Shown: piece by piece, positions 27,409 to 37,719 of the stretch
Position numbering within the stretch: position 1 is the first letter of the stretch
Layout of the letters: every line of letters starts with the position of its first letter
Assembly (NCBI RefSeq): GCF_000819565.1
Contig: NZ_CP004393.1
Coordinates: forward strand, 2,666,001 to 2,730,000
DNA: 64,000 nucleotides
DNA from: Celeribacter indicus
Lineage (GTDB): Bacteria > Pseudomonadota > Alphaproteobacteria > Rhodobacterales > Rhodobacteraceae
Direction: 5' to 3'
Translations under genes and position numbers: made by a program
Notes under the pieces: model-generated
The model's database searches: none
Told to the model about the DNA's origin: nothing
The model's input: the letters and a program-made list of their open reading frames with translations, nothing else

Positions 27409-28737
27409 CTAGCGCAGCGCGGCGAGCGAACCGTTCTCCAGCAGCACGTACATCACCCCGCCGACCACGATCGGATCGGAGGCCGCACCCTCGGGCAGCG
27501 CGACGCTGGCCGAAAGCGCGCCGGTGGCCGGGTCGAAGCCGCGCAGGGTGCCGTCGTCGGAGGCGACCCAGATCCGGCCGCCGGCGGCCACGGGGCCGTA
27601 ATGGGCGAAGACCGTCTTGCGCTTGCGCGGCTTGTCGGTGGTGAAATAGGGAAGCTGCGCGCCCCAGATCCGCTCCCCGGTCGCGGCCGAAAGGCGCACG
27701 AGCTCGTTGCGGTCAGTGACGATGAAGACGGAGCCGCCGACCACGGAGGCCGGGCTGTAGGCGCCTTCGTCTGCGGTCCAGATCCGCTCCCCGGTCCCCA
27801 GATCGAAGGCGGCGTAGCGCCCGGCCTGGTTGCCGACATAAAGCCGCTCGCCGACCACGACCGGATCGGAGGTGATGTCGGACACATTGGCATAGACCAC
27901 GCCCGGCCGCTGGCCGGCGATCGACGCGGTCCAGTAACGCATCCCGCCCTTGCGGAAGCTCGCATAGAGATCGCCCGAGGCGAAGGGGAAGACGACGAGC
28001 TGGTCGGTGACGACCGGAGAGGCCGCGCCAACGCGGCGGGTGACGCTCTCGGGACCGGCAAGGGTCCATCTCACCCGGCCCGTGCCGGCGTCGAGCGCCC
28101 AGGCCTGGCCGTCGCCGGCGGTGACATAGACCATGCCGTCATGCACGCTGATGCCCGCCGCGCCCACGGCCTCGAGATCCTGGCGCCAGCGGATGCCGCC
28201 GGTCGCCACATCGAGCGCGATCAGTTCGCCATAGCCCGTCGTCGCATAGAGCGTCGGCCCTGCCACCGCGAGCGTGCCGCCAAAGGCCTTGCCCCGGCGT
28301 TCGCCCGGCGGGGTGAGATCGACGGACCAGAGCGTGCCGCCGCCCGAGGCGGAGAGCGCCACGAGCCGCGACTCGGCATCCATCGCAAAGACCCGGCCGC
28401 CGGCGGCGACGGGATCCACGGTCAGGCGCAGCTTGCGGGTGTTGCCCTTCCCGACGGACGCGGTCCAGGCAAGTGCCGGCGCGCCCGTGGTGAAGGCATT
28501 GTGGCCCGAGGCATGGAGCCGTCCGGCCCCGACCATCGGCCAGTCCGCACGGCTGACCGGCGCCCCGAGCGAAATCTGCGCGGCGCGATCGGCGCGCGGT
28601 GCCTCGCCGCTGCCGAGAATGGTCCCGGCGCGCGGGTCGAGGCGCTGACCGGGAAGGATCTCCTCGCGTGCCGCGCCACAGGCGGTGAGCGCCAGCATGG
28701 CCGCAAAAAGCCCCGCCTTTCCTGCCTGACCCATCAT
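27409..28737 (-). CDS. bamB: Outer-membrane assembly lipoprotein BamB (PQQ-like beta-propeller)
   Basis: 442 residues. The signal peptide ends in a lipobox (ALTACG, cysteine near residue 20), followed by WD/PQQ-like repeats forming a beta-propeller (recurring GTLWSVDL, GGIRWRQDL, GRVRWTL, GERIWTAD, GERIWGAQL). BamB is a scaffold lipoprotein of the Bam complex. The start at 28737 has GAGGGAG 6 bases ahead; an ATG 5 codons upstream is also possible. Order yfgM-bamB-der is the classical one. Confidence 0.88.
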   Translation of the reverse strand: MMGQAGKAGLFAAMLALTACGAAREEILPGQRLDPRAGTILGSGEAPRADRAAQISLGAPVSRADWPMVGAGRLHASGHNAFTTGAPALAWTASVGKGNTRKLRLTVDPVAAGGRVFAMDAESRLVALSASGGGTLWSVDLTPPGERRGKAFGGTLAVAGPTLYATTGYGELIALDVATGGIRWRQDLEAVGAAGISVHDGMVYVTAGDGQAWALDAGTGRVRWTLAGPESVTRRVGAASPVVTDQLVVFPFASGDLYASFRKGGMRYWTASIAGQRPGVVYANVSDITSDPVVVGERLYVGNQAGRYAAFDLGTGERIWTADEGAYSPASVVGGSVFIVTDRNELVRLSAATGERIWGAQLPYFTTDKPRKRKTVFAHYGPVAAGGRIWVASDDGTLRGFDPATGALSASVALPEGAASDPIVVGGVMYVLLENGSLAALR

Positions 28738-28820
28738 CCCGCTCTCCCTCATGCTACCCCTGAGTTCAACCTGTCACGCGGCCTTCAGCCGTCATATCAA
28801 TCCGTTAGGCCCGGCCCGGA

Positions 28821-29474
28821 TCACCCGGCCTCCGGGTCCGCCCCAAGCGCCACAATCATCTGGAGCGCGCGCCGACGCAAGGCATTACTTGCCTCCTCGT
28901 CCTGCGAAATGGCCCGATACCCCGCGACCGCGGCCTCGGTGTCGCCCATCTCGACCTGCGCCGCGGCGATCTGCTCCTCGGCGAGCAGCCGATAGGGCGC
29001 GCCCGGCCCGGCGATGCCGGCGAGCTGGCTCATCCGCTCCTCGGGCGGCGTCTCCCCCGCCCCGAGCATCGCCGACTTGAGCACCGCCAGATCGCGATAG
29101 ACCGGATCGAGCATCGCATCGGTGGTGAAGGGCGCGAGCGCGGCGAGCGCGCCCTTGACGTCGCCGGCGGCGTGAAGCTCGCCCGCGCGCAGCATCGCCA
29201 CGACGATCCGCGCATCGCCCGCGGCCGTGATCTCGTTGAGCGCGGCGGCGCGCCCGGCGGGGTCCTCCGCGGCGAGCGCGGCGGTGATCGCATCGCCCGT
29301 GGCTTCCGCCTCGGTCCGCGCCTTCGCCTTCGCATACTCGCTCCAGGCGGCACCGCCCACGAGCACGACCACGGCGAGGATCCCGATCCAGCCGTATTTC
29401 TTCAGAAACGCGTAAAGGCGGTCCCGGCGGACCTCTTCGGTCACCTCGTCGATGAAGCTGTCGGTCTGGCTCAA
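28821..29474 (-). CDS. yfgM: YfgM-like TPR protein, ancillary to SecYEG
   Basis: 217 residues: a short cytoplasmic N-terminus (SFIDEVTEEVRRDRLYAFLKK), one membrane segment (about residues 28-45, GWIGILAVVVLVGGAAW) and a periplasmic TPR-like helical region rich in Ala (ending ALQMIVALGADPEAG). E. coli YfgM links the translocon to periplasmic chaperones. It is first in the yfgM-bamB-der operon, 83 bp ahead of bamB. Confidence 0.8.
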   Translation of the reverse strand: MSQTDSFIDEVTEEVRRDRLYAFLKKYGWIGILAVVVLVGGAAWSEYAKAKARTEAEATGDAITAALAAEDPAGRAAALNEITAAGDARIVVAMLRAGELHAAGDVKGALAALAPFTTDAMLDPVYRDLAVLKSAMLGAGETPPEERMSQLAGIAGPGAPYRLLAEEQIAAAQVEMGDTEAAVAGYRAISQDEEASNALRRRALQMIVALGADPEAG

Positions 29475-29717
29475 CTCTCCCCCAGCCTGCGCGGCGGCGC
29501 ATCAGTCATGTTGTCGTTCCGCTCCCTCTTACCCCGATCCGCAAAGAAATGCCAAGGCCCCTCGGGCGCGCGACCTTCCGGAGCGGAGGAAACGGCGCGC
29601 TGCGCGCCCGGAATATCGCGGATGTCGCGGCGCCCGTGTCCCTGATGATCGTTGCGCTTGCGCTTTTCGCATCATGATGCTGAAACCTTGTCCCAACTCG
29701 GCGGGGAGGCAGGCATC

Positions 29718-30872
29718 TTGCACATTCTACGATCACTCGGCCCGGCGGTCGCGCGGGTTTCTGCCATGGAGGCCTTGCGCGCCGGAATCGGCGCCTTCGC
29801 CGGGCTCTGCCTGACCGGGCTGTTTCTCCTGTCGCCGCATGTGGATCTCGACATGGGCCTCTATCTCGTCGCCCCCTTCGGCGCGACCTCCGTCCTGCTC
29901 TTCGCGGTGCCGAACAGCCCGCTTGCGCAGCCCTGGTCGGCAATCGTCGGAAACACCGTCGCGGCCATTGTCGGCGTCGCGGTCTGCGCCGCGGTCGCCG
30001 ATCCCGCCCTGCGGATCGGCCTCGCCGTCGGGCTGGCCGTCACGGCCACGATCCTGTGCCGGGCGGTGCATCCGCCGGCGGGCGCCGTCGCCATGACCGC
30101 CGCGATGAGCCCCGATGCCGTCGCCCGCCTCGGGTTCTGGTTCGCCCTTGCGCCGGTTGCCGCCGGCACCGTCGCTCTTGTCGTGCTCGCGACCCTCTAT
30201 GCGCGGATGACGGGCCGGCATTATCCGTTCCGGCAGTTCGACGACCCGAACCGGCACCGGACCGCCGACCGCGCCCCGTCCGAACGCCTGGGCCTTTCGG
30301 CGCAGGAGCTGACCGGCCTGCTCGAACGCTACAGGCAGTCCTTCAACCTCGGGGTCGAGGACCTCGCCCGGCTGATCGGCGCGGCGGAGTTGCAGGCGGC
30401 GGCTCACTCCTCGGGACCGCTGAAGGCGGGCGACATCATGTCCCGCGACCTGGTCACCGTCCGCCCGGACACCCCGCTCGGAGAGGTGGCGGACCTGTTC
30501 AGGCGCCACAGGTTCACCTCCCTGCCCGTCATCGGGGCGGAGGGGAAATTCCTCGGCGTCATCTTCCAGATGCACCTGATCGGCCAGGCGCGGGACGATG
30601 CCTTCCGCCTCGAGCGGGGATACCTCGCCGCGCTCCGGCGCCTGCTGGACCGCGATCGCGACCGACCGGTGACGGCGGGCGACATCATGAGCGTCGCTGG
30701 TCCCCGTGCCACGGCGGACACACCGGTCGGCGCCCTGCTGCCGATGATGGCGGACGGGGACACGGATGCCGTCCCCGTGGTAGAATACGGACGGATCGCG
30801 GGCATCGTGACACGGACCGATCTCATCGCGGCGCTCGCGCGCAATGCGGTGCGCGCGCGGCAGGAGCCCTGA
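29718..30872 (+). CDS. HPP-family membrane protein with two CBS domains
   Basis: 384 residues. Four or five membrane segments make up the HPP domain (about residues 15-165), with the family signature HPPAGA (VHPPAGAVAMTAAMSP). Two CBS domains follow (about 235-375; IMSRDLVTVRPDTPLGEVA, IMSVAGPRATADTPVGALL), which usually sense adenine nucleotides. Some HPP proteins are linked to nitrite transport, but the substrate here is not evident. The TTG at 29718 is chosen because GGGAGG lies 8 bases ahead; the ATG at 29766 is the alternative. Confidence 0.75.
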   Translation: MHILRSLGPAVARVSAMEALRAGIGAFAGLCLTGLFLLSPHVDLDMGLYLVAPFGATSVLLFAVPNSPLAQPWSAIVGNTVAAIVGVAVCAAVADPALRIGLAVGLAVTATILCRAVHPPAGAVAMTAAMSPDAVARLGFWFALAPVAAGTVALVVLATLYARMTGRHYPFRQFDDPNRHRTADRAPSERLGLSAQELTGLLERYRQSFNLGVEDLARLIGAAELQAAAHSSGPLKAGDIMSRDLVTVRPDTPLGEVADLFRRHRFTSLPVIGAEGKFLGVIFQMHLIGQARDDAFRLERGYLAALRRLLDRDRDRPVTAGDIMSVAGPRATADTPVGALLPMMADGDTDAVPVVEYGRIAGIVTRTDLIAALARNAVRARQEP

Positions 30873-31102
30873 TCCGACGCAGGAGCGGGGGTGCGACGGG
30901 AGCCGAAGGGCGAACCGGACACGAAGGACACATGCCCTGACCGGCGGCAAAGAGGCCGGTTGCGAACGCACCGCATCCGCCCCATCTTGGCGAAGATGTT
31001 AAAAAGTTTAACTCCACCTTCAGCCCTCCGGCGACTGATCCGAACCGCCTCTCCGGACGTTGACAGGGGGCACCGCCGAAAACGACAAGAGACGAGACCT
31101 CG

Positions 31103-32242
31103 ATGCGCCTCATTCACGTCCTCACCGCCCTGCTCGTCATGGCCTTCCTCTATGCCTTCGTCTTCGAACGCGACCGGCTGACCGGCGGCGGTAGCGGCGC
31201 GGCCGATCCGGCGCCGGAGAGCGCGGAGAGCTTCGCGCCGCCCGCGCGCAAGGCAGCGGGCGAGGACAAGACGGTCTCCGTCGTTGCGACGCGCTCCACG
31301 GCCCGCGCGCTCGACAACGTCGTGCTGCTGCGCGGACAGACGGAGGCCGCACGCAGCGTGGAGGTCACCGCCGAGACGGCCGGACGCGTCGTGAACGACC
31401 CGCTGCGCAAGGGCGCCTATGTCCAGGCGGGCGAGGTGCTCTGCCGGATCGACCGGGGCACCCGCGACGCGACGCTCGCGGAGGCGAAGGCCGCGCTGTC
31501 GGAGGCGGAGGTCGCCCTGTCGAACGCGCAGCGGCTCAACCGGGGCGGCTACGCCTCCGACACGCAGATCCTCACCGCGCAGGCGGGGGTCGAACGGGCC
31601 CGCGCCGCGGTCGCGCAGGCCGAGCGGGACATCGTGAACCTCGAGGTGAAGGCGCCCTTCGCCGGGCTTCTGGAAAGCGACACGGCGGAACTCGGCACGT
31701 TTCTCGCCGCCGGATCGTCCTGCGCGACGGTGATTCAGCTCGATCCGGTCAAGCTCGTGGGCTACGCGCCCGAGGCGGAGGTGGACCAGATCGAGGTCGG
31801 CGCGCCCGCGGGGGCGCGGCTCCTGTCGGGCGACGAGGTGAGCGGCCGCGTCACCTTCCTGTCGCGCTCGGCCGATCCGACCACCCGCACCTTCCGGGTC
31901 GAGGTCGAGATCCCCAATCCCGACTTCCGGATCCGCGACGGGCAGACCGTCGAACTCGCGATCCGCGCCCAGGGTGTCACCGCCCATCTCGTGCCGCAAT
32001 CGGCGCTCACGCTTGATGACGAAGGGCGGATCGGGCTGCGCCTCGTCGGACCGGACAAGCGCGTCGAATTCGCCCCGGTCACCGTCATGCGCGACACGCG
32101 CGAGGGGATCTGGGTCACAGGGCTGGCCGAGGAGGCGGCGATCATCACCGTCGGCCAGGATTTCGTGCGCGCGGGCGTGGCGGTCGACCCCCATTATGCC
32201 GAACCACCGCAGGCCGGCGCAGAGGCGGAGAGCATGCAATGA
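31103..32242 (+). CDS. RND efflux periplasmic adaptor (membrane-fusion protein)
   Basis: 379 residues with an N-terminal membrane anchor (about residues 4-21), a lipoyl-like half-motif (VTAETAGRVVNDPLRKGAYVQAGEVLCRID), an alpha-hairpin with Ala/Glu heptads (about 130-180), the second lipoyl half (VEAPFAGLLES-type, VKAPFAGLLESDTAELG) and a beta-barrel domain. It links an RND pump to an outer-membrane channel. Its stop overlaps the pump start by 4 bp. No TolC-like gene is adjacent. Confidence 0.9.
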   Translation: MRLIHVLTALLVMAFLYAFVFERDRLTGGGSGAADPAPESAESFAPPARKAAGEDKTVSVVATRSTARALDNVVLLRGQTEAARSVEVTAETAGRVVNDPLRKGAYVQAGEVLCRIDRGTRDATLAEAKAALSEAEVALSNAQRLNRGGYASDTQILTAQAGVERARAAVAQAERDIVNLEVKAPFAGLLESDTAELGTFLAAGSSCATVIQLDPVKLVGYAPEAEVDQIEVGAPAGARLLSGDEVSGRVTFLSRSADPTTRTFRVEVEIPNPDFRIRDGQTVELAIRAQGVTAHLVPQSALTLDDEGRIGLRLVGPDKRVEFAPVTVMRDTREGIWVTGLAEEAAIITVGQDFVRAGVAVDPHYAEPPQAGAEAESMQ

Positions 32243-35200
32243 CCGGAATCGTCGCCTGGGCCGGCCATCACGCGCGGATGATCCTCGCCTTCATCGTGCT
32301 GACTCTCGTCGCCGGGGCCTTCGCCTACATGAGCCTGCCGAAGGAGGGCGAGCCGGATATCGAGATCCCCGCCCTGTTCGTCTCCGTCCCCTTTCCGGGG
32401 ATTTCCGCCGAGGATGCGGAGAAACTGCTCGTCCGACCGATGGAAACGGAACTGTCGGATCTCGACGGGCTCGACACCATGTCGGCCACCGCCGCAGAGG
32501 GCTATGCGGGGATCGCGCTTGAATTCGATTTCGGCTGGGACAAGTCGAAGACCATCGCCGATGTGCGCGACCGCATGGGCCGGGCCGAGGCGGACTTCCC
32601 CGAGGGCGCGGACAGCTACACGATCACGGAAATCAACTTCTCCGAATTCCCGATCCTCATCGTGAACCTCACCGGCCCCGTGCCCGAACGCACGCTCGTG
32701 CAATACGCCAAGCGCATGCAGGACCGGATCGAGGGGCTGGAACCCGTGCTCGAAGCGGCGCTCACCGGGCATCGCGACGAGATGCTCGAGGTGATCATCG
32801 ACCCGCTCAGGCTCGAAAGCTACAACGTCACCGCCGCCGAACTCATCGACGTGGTCACCGCCAACAACCAGCTCGTCGCGGCGGGCGAGGTGGAAACGGA
32901 CCAGGGCGCCTTCTCGGTGAAGATCCCGTCGAGCTTCGACGACCAGCGCGACGTGATGGAGCTTCCGGTGAAGGTCAACGGCGACCGGGTGGTGACGCTC
33001 GGCGATCTCGCGGACATCCGGCTCACCTTCGAGGATCCCGAGGGCACCGCGCGGTTCAACGGCGAGAGCACCGTGGCGCTCCAGGTGGTCAAGCGCAAGG
33101 GCTTCCCGATCATCGACACGGTCGCGCTCGTCAAACAGGAGATCGAGGCGGAATACGCGACATGGCCCGAGGAGTTGCAGGAGGCGATCGTCGTCGGCAC
33201 CTCGAACGACCAGTCGCGGCAGGTCTCCTCGATGGTGAGCCAGCTCGAGGGCTCGGTGCTCACCGCGATCGCGCTGGTGATGGTCGTCGTGCTCGCCGCC
33301 CTCGGCATCCGCTCGGCGCTCCTCGTCGGCTTCGCGATCCCGACCTCCTTCCTGCTGTGCTTCATCCTCCTCGGGCTCATGGGGGTGACGATCTCCAACA
33401 TCGTGATGTTCGGGCTGATCCTCGCCGTCGGGATGCTCGTGGACGGGGCGATCGTCGTGGTCGAATATGCCGACCGCCGGATCGAGGAGGGCGACGGGCC
33501 GATGGCCTCCTTCGTCGAGGCGGCGCAGCGCATGTTCTGGCCGATCGTCTCCTCCACGGCCACCACGCTCTGCGCCTTCCTGCCGATGCTGTTCTGGCCG
33601 GGCGTCGCGGGTGCCTTCATGGGAATGCTGCCGGTCACGATCATCTTCGTGCTCTCCGCCTCGCTCATCGTCGCGCTGATCTACCTTCCGGTCATGGGCG
33701 GGGTCTCCGGCCGGATCGCGCGGGCCTTCGACGACATTTCCGCCGGGCTGCGCCGCATCGCGCCCTGGTGGCTGCGCGCGGTGCTCGTGCTGCCCTTCGC
33801 CTATCTCGTCTTCCTCGGGCTGATGCAGATGATGAACCCGTCCTACCTGCTGCCCGACGGCGCCTCCGGCTGGGGACCGCTGACGCTGGGGTTCGCGCTC
33901 TTCCTGACCGGCTCCGCAGGCACGGGGATCATGCTCTCGGCGGCACGGATCGAACGCCCGGCGAAAAAGGTCGACGCCGGCTACAGGCGCACACCCTTCG
34001 GCCATTTCACCCATTTCATCGCCGGCAATCCGGTGATGCCGCTCGTCGCCGTCGCCTCCGTCATCGCGGGGGTCGTGGCCGTCTTCGTCTATTACGGACA
34101 GAACAACCGCGGCATCGAATTCTTCGCCGCCTCCGAACCCGAACAGGCGATCATCTACGTGCGCGCCCGCGGCAATCTCTCGCTCGCGGAGAAGGACGCG
34201 CTCGTGCACCAGGCCGAGGAGATCGTGCTGAACCAGCCGGGCGTCGACAATGCCTTCGTCTTCGCCGGCGAGGGCGGGCTCAACCGCAACACCGGCGGCT
34301 CCTCCGCCCCGCGCGACACGATCGGCCAGATCCAGGTCGAGCTCATCCCCTGGGACGACCGCCCGACGGAGACGAAGGACGGCATCCTGTTCTTCGAGGA
34401 CACGCATGTGCGGCCCGAATACGACGGCGATTACGTGCTCGCGGAACTCGAACGCAAGCTCGCGGCCCTGCCGGGCATCTACACCGAAACGCTGAACCTC
34501 GCGATGGGCCCGGCCTCGGCCAAGCCCGTGCACCTGCGGCTGAAGGGCAACGATTTCGACGCGCTCGCGGAAGCGGCCGCGACCGTGCGGGCGAAATTCG
34601 AGACGATGGAGGGGCTTGCCGATATCGAGGACACCCGCCCCCTGCCCGGCATCGACTGGCAGATCGACGTGGACGTGGAGAAGGCGGGGCGCTACGGCGC
34701 GGATGTCGCCACCGTCGGCGGCATGATCCAGCTCGTCACCCGCGGCATCCTGCTCGACACGATGCGCGTGCCGTCCTCCGACGAGGAAATCGAGATCCGT
34801 GTCCGCCTGCCCGAACAGGACCGCGTGCTCTCCACCCTCGACACGCTGAAGGTGCGCACTCGGGACGGGCTCGTGCCGCTGTCCAATTTCATCACCCGCG
34901 AGCCGGTCGCGAAGCTCGCCCAGATCGACCGCGTGGACCAGCAGCGCTATTACGACGTGAAGGCGGCGGTGGACAGCGGACTGACGCGGGAGGACGGCGT
35001 CACGATCACCGCCACCGAGCGGATCGGCACGCTCACCCGCTGGCTCCGGGAGGAGGCCGCCCTGCCCGACGGCGTCACATGGCAATGGACCGGCGACGAC
35101 GAGGAGCAACAGGAAACCGGCGCCTTCCTCGGCCAGGCCTTCGGCGCCGCGCTGGCGCTCATGTTCATCATCCTGCTCGCGCAGTTCAACAGCTTCTACA

Positions 35201-35997
35201 ACGCGGTGCTGGTGCTGCTCGCGGTCGTGATGTCCACGGCGGGCGTGCTCGTCGGGCTCCTCGTGATGGACATGACCTTCGGCATGATCATGACCGGGAC
35301 GGGCATCGTCGCGCTCGCGGGGATCGTGGTGAACAACAACATCGTGCTGATCGACACCTATCAGGAATACGCCCGCTACATGCCCCGGATCGAGGCCATC
35401 GTGCGCACGGCCGAGGACCGCATCCGGCCGGTGATCCTCACCACCATCACCACCATGGCGGGGCTCACGCCGATGATGTTCGCGATCTCGCTCGACTTCA
35501 TCGGCGGCGGCTACACGATCAACGCGCCCACGGCGCAATTCTGGACCAACCTCGCGACCGCCGTGGTCTTCGGCCTCGGGATCGCCACGGTCCTGACGCT
35601 GGTCTTCACTCCGGCGATGCTGGCGCTCCGGGTCTGGTTCTGGGACATCCTGCACCATGCGCGGATGCGGCTCGCGACCGCGCTGGGCGCGCAGAGCCGC
35701 TCCGCGGAGGACTACCGCCTGCGCCGGGAGGCGAAGCGGGCGCAGAACCCGGAATTCGTCTGGAGCACGGGCGAAGGGGCCTGGGGGGCGCCCGACAGCT
35801 TCGACGCGCATCGCGTGAGCGCGCCCGCGATGTCGTCCGGCCCCGCGCCGCTCGCCGCGACCCGCGCCGCCCCCCCGGCACGCGCGCCCGAGCCGCCGCC
35901 CGCGACGCCCGAGAGCGTCGAGCAGGTCGATGCGGAAACGCCGGAGCGCGGTCCGGGACGGAAAAAGGGGCGCAAGGGGTCGGAGGCGGCGGAATAG
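32239..35997 (+). CDS. RND-family efflux pump permease with extra insertion and tail
   Basis: 1252 residues, about 200 longer than most RND pumps. The usual layout is present: TM1, a large periplasmic loop, TM2-6 ([25 protein letters not shown] with charged relay residues, [16 protein letters not shown]), then a second half with [18 protein letters not shown]. Two extra membrane segments lie in the central linker (about residues 505-575), and a Pro/Ala-rich cytoplasmic tail of about 110 residues ends [13 protein letters not shown]. The substrate is unknown. Confidence 0.88.
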   Translation: MTGIVAWAGHHARMILAFIVLTLVAGAFAYMSLPKEGEPDIEIPALFVSVPFPGISAEDAEKLLVRPMETELSDLDGLDTMSATAAEGYAGIALEFDFGWDKSKTIADVRDRMGRAEADFPEGADSYTITEINFSEFPILIVNLTGPVPERTLVQYAKRMQDRIEGLEPVLEAALTGHRDEMLEVIIDPLRLESYNVTAAELIDVVTANNQLVAAGEVETDQGAFSVKIPSSFDDQRDVMELPVKVNGDRVVTLGDLADIRLTFEDPEGTARFNGESTVALQVVKRKGFPIIDTVALVKQEIEAEYATWPEELQEAIVVGTSNDQSRQVSSMVSQLEGSVLTAIALVMVVVLAALGIRSALLVGFAIPTSFLLCFILLGLMGVTISNIVMFGLILAVGMLVDGAIVVVEYADRRIEEGDGPMASFVEAAQRMFWPIVSSTATTLCAFLPMLFWPGVAGAFMGMLPVTIIFVLSASLIVALIYLPVMGGVSGRIARAFDDISAGLRRIAPWWLRAVLVLPFAYLVFLGLMQMMNPSYLLPDGASGWGPLTLGFALFLTGSAGTGIMLSAARIERPAKKVDAGYRRTPFGHFTHFIAGNPVMPLVAVASVIAGVVAVFVYYGQNNRGIEFFAASEPEQAIIYVRARGNLSLAEKDALVHQAEEIVLNQPGVDNAFVFAGEGGLNRNTGGSSAPRDTIGQIQVELIPWDDRPTETKDGILFFEDTHVRPEYDGDYVLAELERKLAALPGIYTETLNLAMGPASAKPVHLRLKGNDFDALAEAAATVRAKFETMEGLADIEDTRPLPGIDWQIDVDVEKAGRYGADVATVGGMIQLVTRGILLDTMRVPSSDEEIEIRVRLPEQDRVLSTLDTLKVRTRDGLVPLSNFITREPVAKLAQIDRVDQQRYYDVKAAVDSGLTREDGVTITATERIGTLTRWLREEAALPDGVTWQWTGDDEEQQETGAFLGQAFGAALALMFIILLAQFNSFYNAVLVLLAVVMSTAGVLVGLLVMDMTFGMIMTGTGIVALAGIVVNNNIVLIDTYQEYARYMPRIEAIVRTAEDRIRPVILTTITTMAGLTPMMFAISLDFIGGGYTINAPTAQFWTNLATAVVFGLGIATVLTLVFTPAMLALRVWFWDILHHARMRLATALGAQSRSAEDYRLRREAKRAQNPEFVWSTGEGAWGAPDSFDAHRVSAPAMSSGPAPLAATRAAPPARAPEPPPATPESVEQVDAETPERGPGRKKGRKGSEAAE

Positions 35998-36265
35998 CGG
36001 GGATTTCCGGCCGCTGCACACCGCAAGCGCGCCACGGCACCGGAGCGCCTTGCGGGCCCAAGGAGACGGAGGGCGGCGGATGCCGCTCCAAGGCCGGTCC
36101 TCCGGGCCGGTGCACCGATCCTCCCGGTCCGTCTGCGCCCGGCTCTCTCCCGACGCGAAGCGCGATCTTCATCTCCGAACCGGACGGTGTCGCGAGAGCC
36201 CAAATCGCGCGGTGCCTGACACATACGGGCTTCCCAGATCCGCGCAACCGGGCTATGCCATCGCC

Positions 36266-36604
36266 ATGACAGAGACATTGCCCCCCTGCCCCGAATGCGG
36301 CTCCGAATTCACCTATGCGATGGACGCCCTCCTCACCTGCCCGGAATGCGGCCATGAATGGTCCGCCGCCGAGGAGGGCGAGGCCGAGCAGGTCCGCGAT
36401 GCCGTGGGCAACCTCCTGTCCGACGGCGACACCGTGACCGTGATCAAGGATCTGAAGGTGAAGGGCTCCTCCTCCGTCGTGAAGGTCGGCACGAAGGTGC
36501 GGGGCATCCGGCTCGTGGCGGGGGATCACGACATCGACTGCAAGGTGCCGGGCATCGGCCAGATGGGCCTGAAGTCGCAATTCGTCAAAAAGGTTTCCGA
36601 CTGA
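36266..36604 (+). CDS. yjdM: Zinc-ribbon protein YjdM (formerly PhnA)
   Basis: 112 residues. An N-terminal zinc ribbon with two CPEC motifs (residues ~8-11 and ~27-30) is followed by the beta-rich PhnA domain ([28 protein letters not shown] and [10 protein letters not shown]). Its role is not established; it is not required for phosphonate use. It is convergent with dusA, whose stop is 3 bp away. Confidence 0.88.
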   Translation: MTETLPPCPECGSEFTYAMDALLTCPECGHEWSAAEEGEAEQVRDAVGNLLSDGDTVTVIKDLKVKGSSSVVKVGTKVRGIRLVAGDHDIDCKVPGIGQMGLKSQFVKKVSD

Positions 36605-36607
36605 ACC

Positions 36608-37600
36608 TCAGCGCGGCAGCGCCTCCCGCACCAGTCCGAAGCCCGCGCCGTCCTTGTGCGCCCCTTCCGAGAGCACCCGCTTCCAGCGCCGCGCGCCCGG
36701 CTGTCCGGCGAACAGGCCGAGCATGTGGCGCGTGACCTGCGCGAGCTTGCCGCCCGCCGCGACATGGCGGCCGATGTAGTCCTCCATCGCCAGCACCACC
36801 TCCTCGCGCGACAGCGGTGCCCGCGTGTCTCCGAAGATCCGCCGGTCCGCCTCCCCGAGGATGTCATAGGGCTGATGATAGGCGGCGCGCCCGACCATCA
36901 CCCCGTCCATGTGGCCGAGCTCGTCCTCCACCGTCTCGAGGCTCCCGATCCCGCCGTTGACCGAGAGGTGCAGGTCGGGAAAGGCATGCTTCATCTCGTG
37001 CACGAGCGGGTAGTCGAGCGGCGGGACGTCGCGATTCTCCTTCGGCGACAGCCCCTCGAGCCAGGCCTTGCGCGCGTGGATCGACATGCGCGTGATCCCC
37101 GCCGCGCGCATCGTTGCGATGAAGGCCGGAAGAACCTCGCGCGGCTCCTGGTCGTCCACCCCGATGCGGCATTTCACCGTGACCGGCACATCGCCGGCCG
37201 CCTCCCGCATCGCCGTGACACACTCCGCCACGAGATCGGGCGATTTCATCAGCACCGCGCCGAAAGCCCCCGACTGCACCCGGTCTGAGGGACAGCCGAC
37301 ATTGAGATTGACCTCGTCATACCCCGCCTCGACGCAAAGCCGCGTCGCCTGCGCCAGTTCCGCGGGTTCGGAGCCGCCGAGCTGCACCGCGACGGGATGC
37401 TCCTCCGGCGAGAAGGCGAGCAGATGCACCGCCCCGCCCCGCACCAGCGCCGGGGCCGTCACCATCTCCGTATACAGCAGCGCATGGCGCGACATCAGCC
37501 GGTGCAGATAGCGGCAATGGCGGTCGGTCCAGTCCATCATGGGCGCGACGGACAGACGGGAAGCCGTTGATATCTCCTTTTTTCTTTTTTTCTCAGCCAC
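36608..37600 (-). CDS. dusA: tRNA-dihydrouridine synthase DusA, 5' end at element junction
   Basis: 330 residues of the FMN TIM-barrel Dus family. LSVAPMMDWTDRHCR (about 16-30), the catalytic loop NLNVGCPSDRVQSGAFGAVLM (Cys near 98) and SVNGGIGS are present. DusA reduces U20/U20a in tRNA D-loops. The first ~12 codons (MAEKKRKKEISTA) lie in AT-rich DNA unlike the rest of the gene and probably come from the integrated element, which would have replaced the native 5' end while keeping the gene readable. The start is 119 bp from the divergent integrase start. Confidence 0.92.
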   Translation of the reverse strand: MAEKKRKKEISTASRLSVAPMMDWTDRHCRYLHRLMSRHALLYTEMVTAPALVRGGAVHLLAFSPEEHPVAVQLGGSEPAELAQATRLCVEAGYDEVNLNVGCPSDRVQSGAFGAVLMKSPDLVAECVTAMREAAGDVPVTVKCRIGVDDQEPREVLPAFIATMRAAGITRMSIHARKAWLEGLSPKENRDVPPLDYPLVHEMKHAFPDLHLSVNGGIGSLETVEDELGHMDGVMVGRAAYHQPYDILGEADRRIFGDTRAPLSREEVVLAMEDYIGRHVAAGGKLAQVTRHMLGLFAGQPGARRWKRVLSEGAHKDGAGFGLVREALPR

Positions 37601-37639
37601 TTCGGCGCACCTTCAGCTCGTCTCGTTTCCGCTCATTAT

Positions 37640-37707
37640 GGACCAAATCAGTCGATTTTGACACTGGATTTGGTCCTGTGGACCAAATACAGTTCCATGG
37701 ACCAAAT
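37640..37707. repeat. Four GGACCAAAT motifs between dusA and the integrase gene
   Basis: GGACCAAAT occurs directly at 37640-37648, 37680-37688 and 37699-37707, and inverted (ATTTGGTCC) at 37668-37676. They fill the divergent dusA-integrase promoter region. Candidate roles are arm-type binding sites for the recombinase or operators controlling its gene; the sequence alone does not decide. Confidence 0.75.
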
Positions 37708-37719
37708 GGGGAGACCATC

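Noticed and set aside
32194..36021. 1275-codon leftward frame
   Set aside because: Antisense to the RND pump, which has a ribosome-coupled start and full family motifs.
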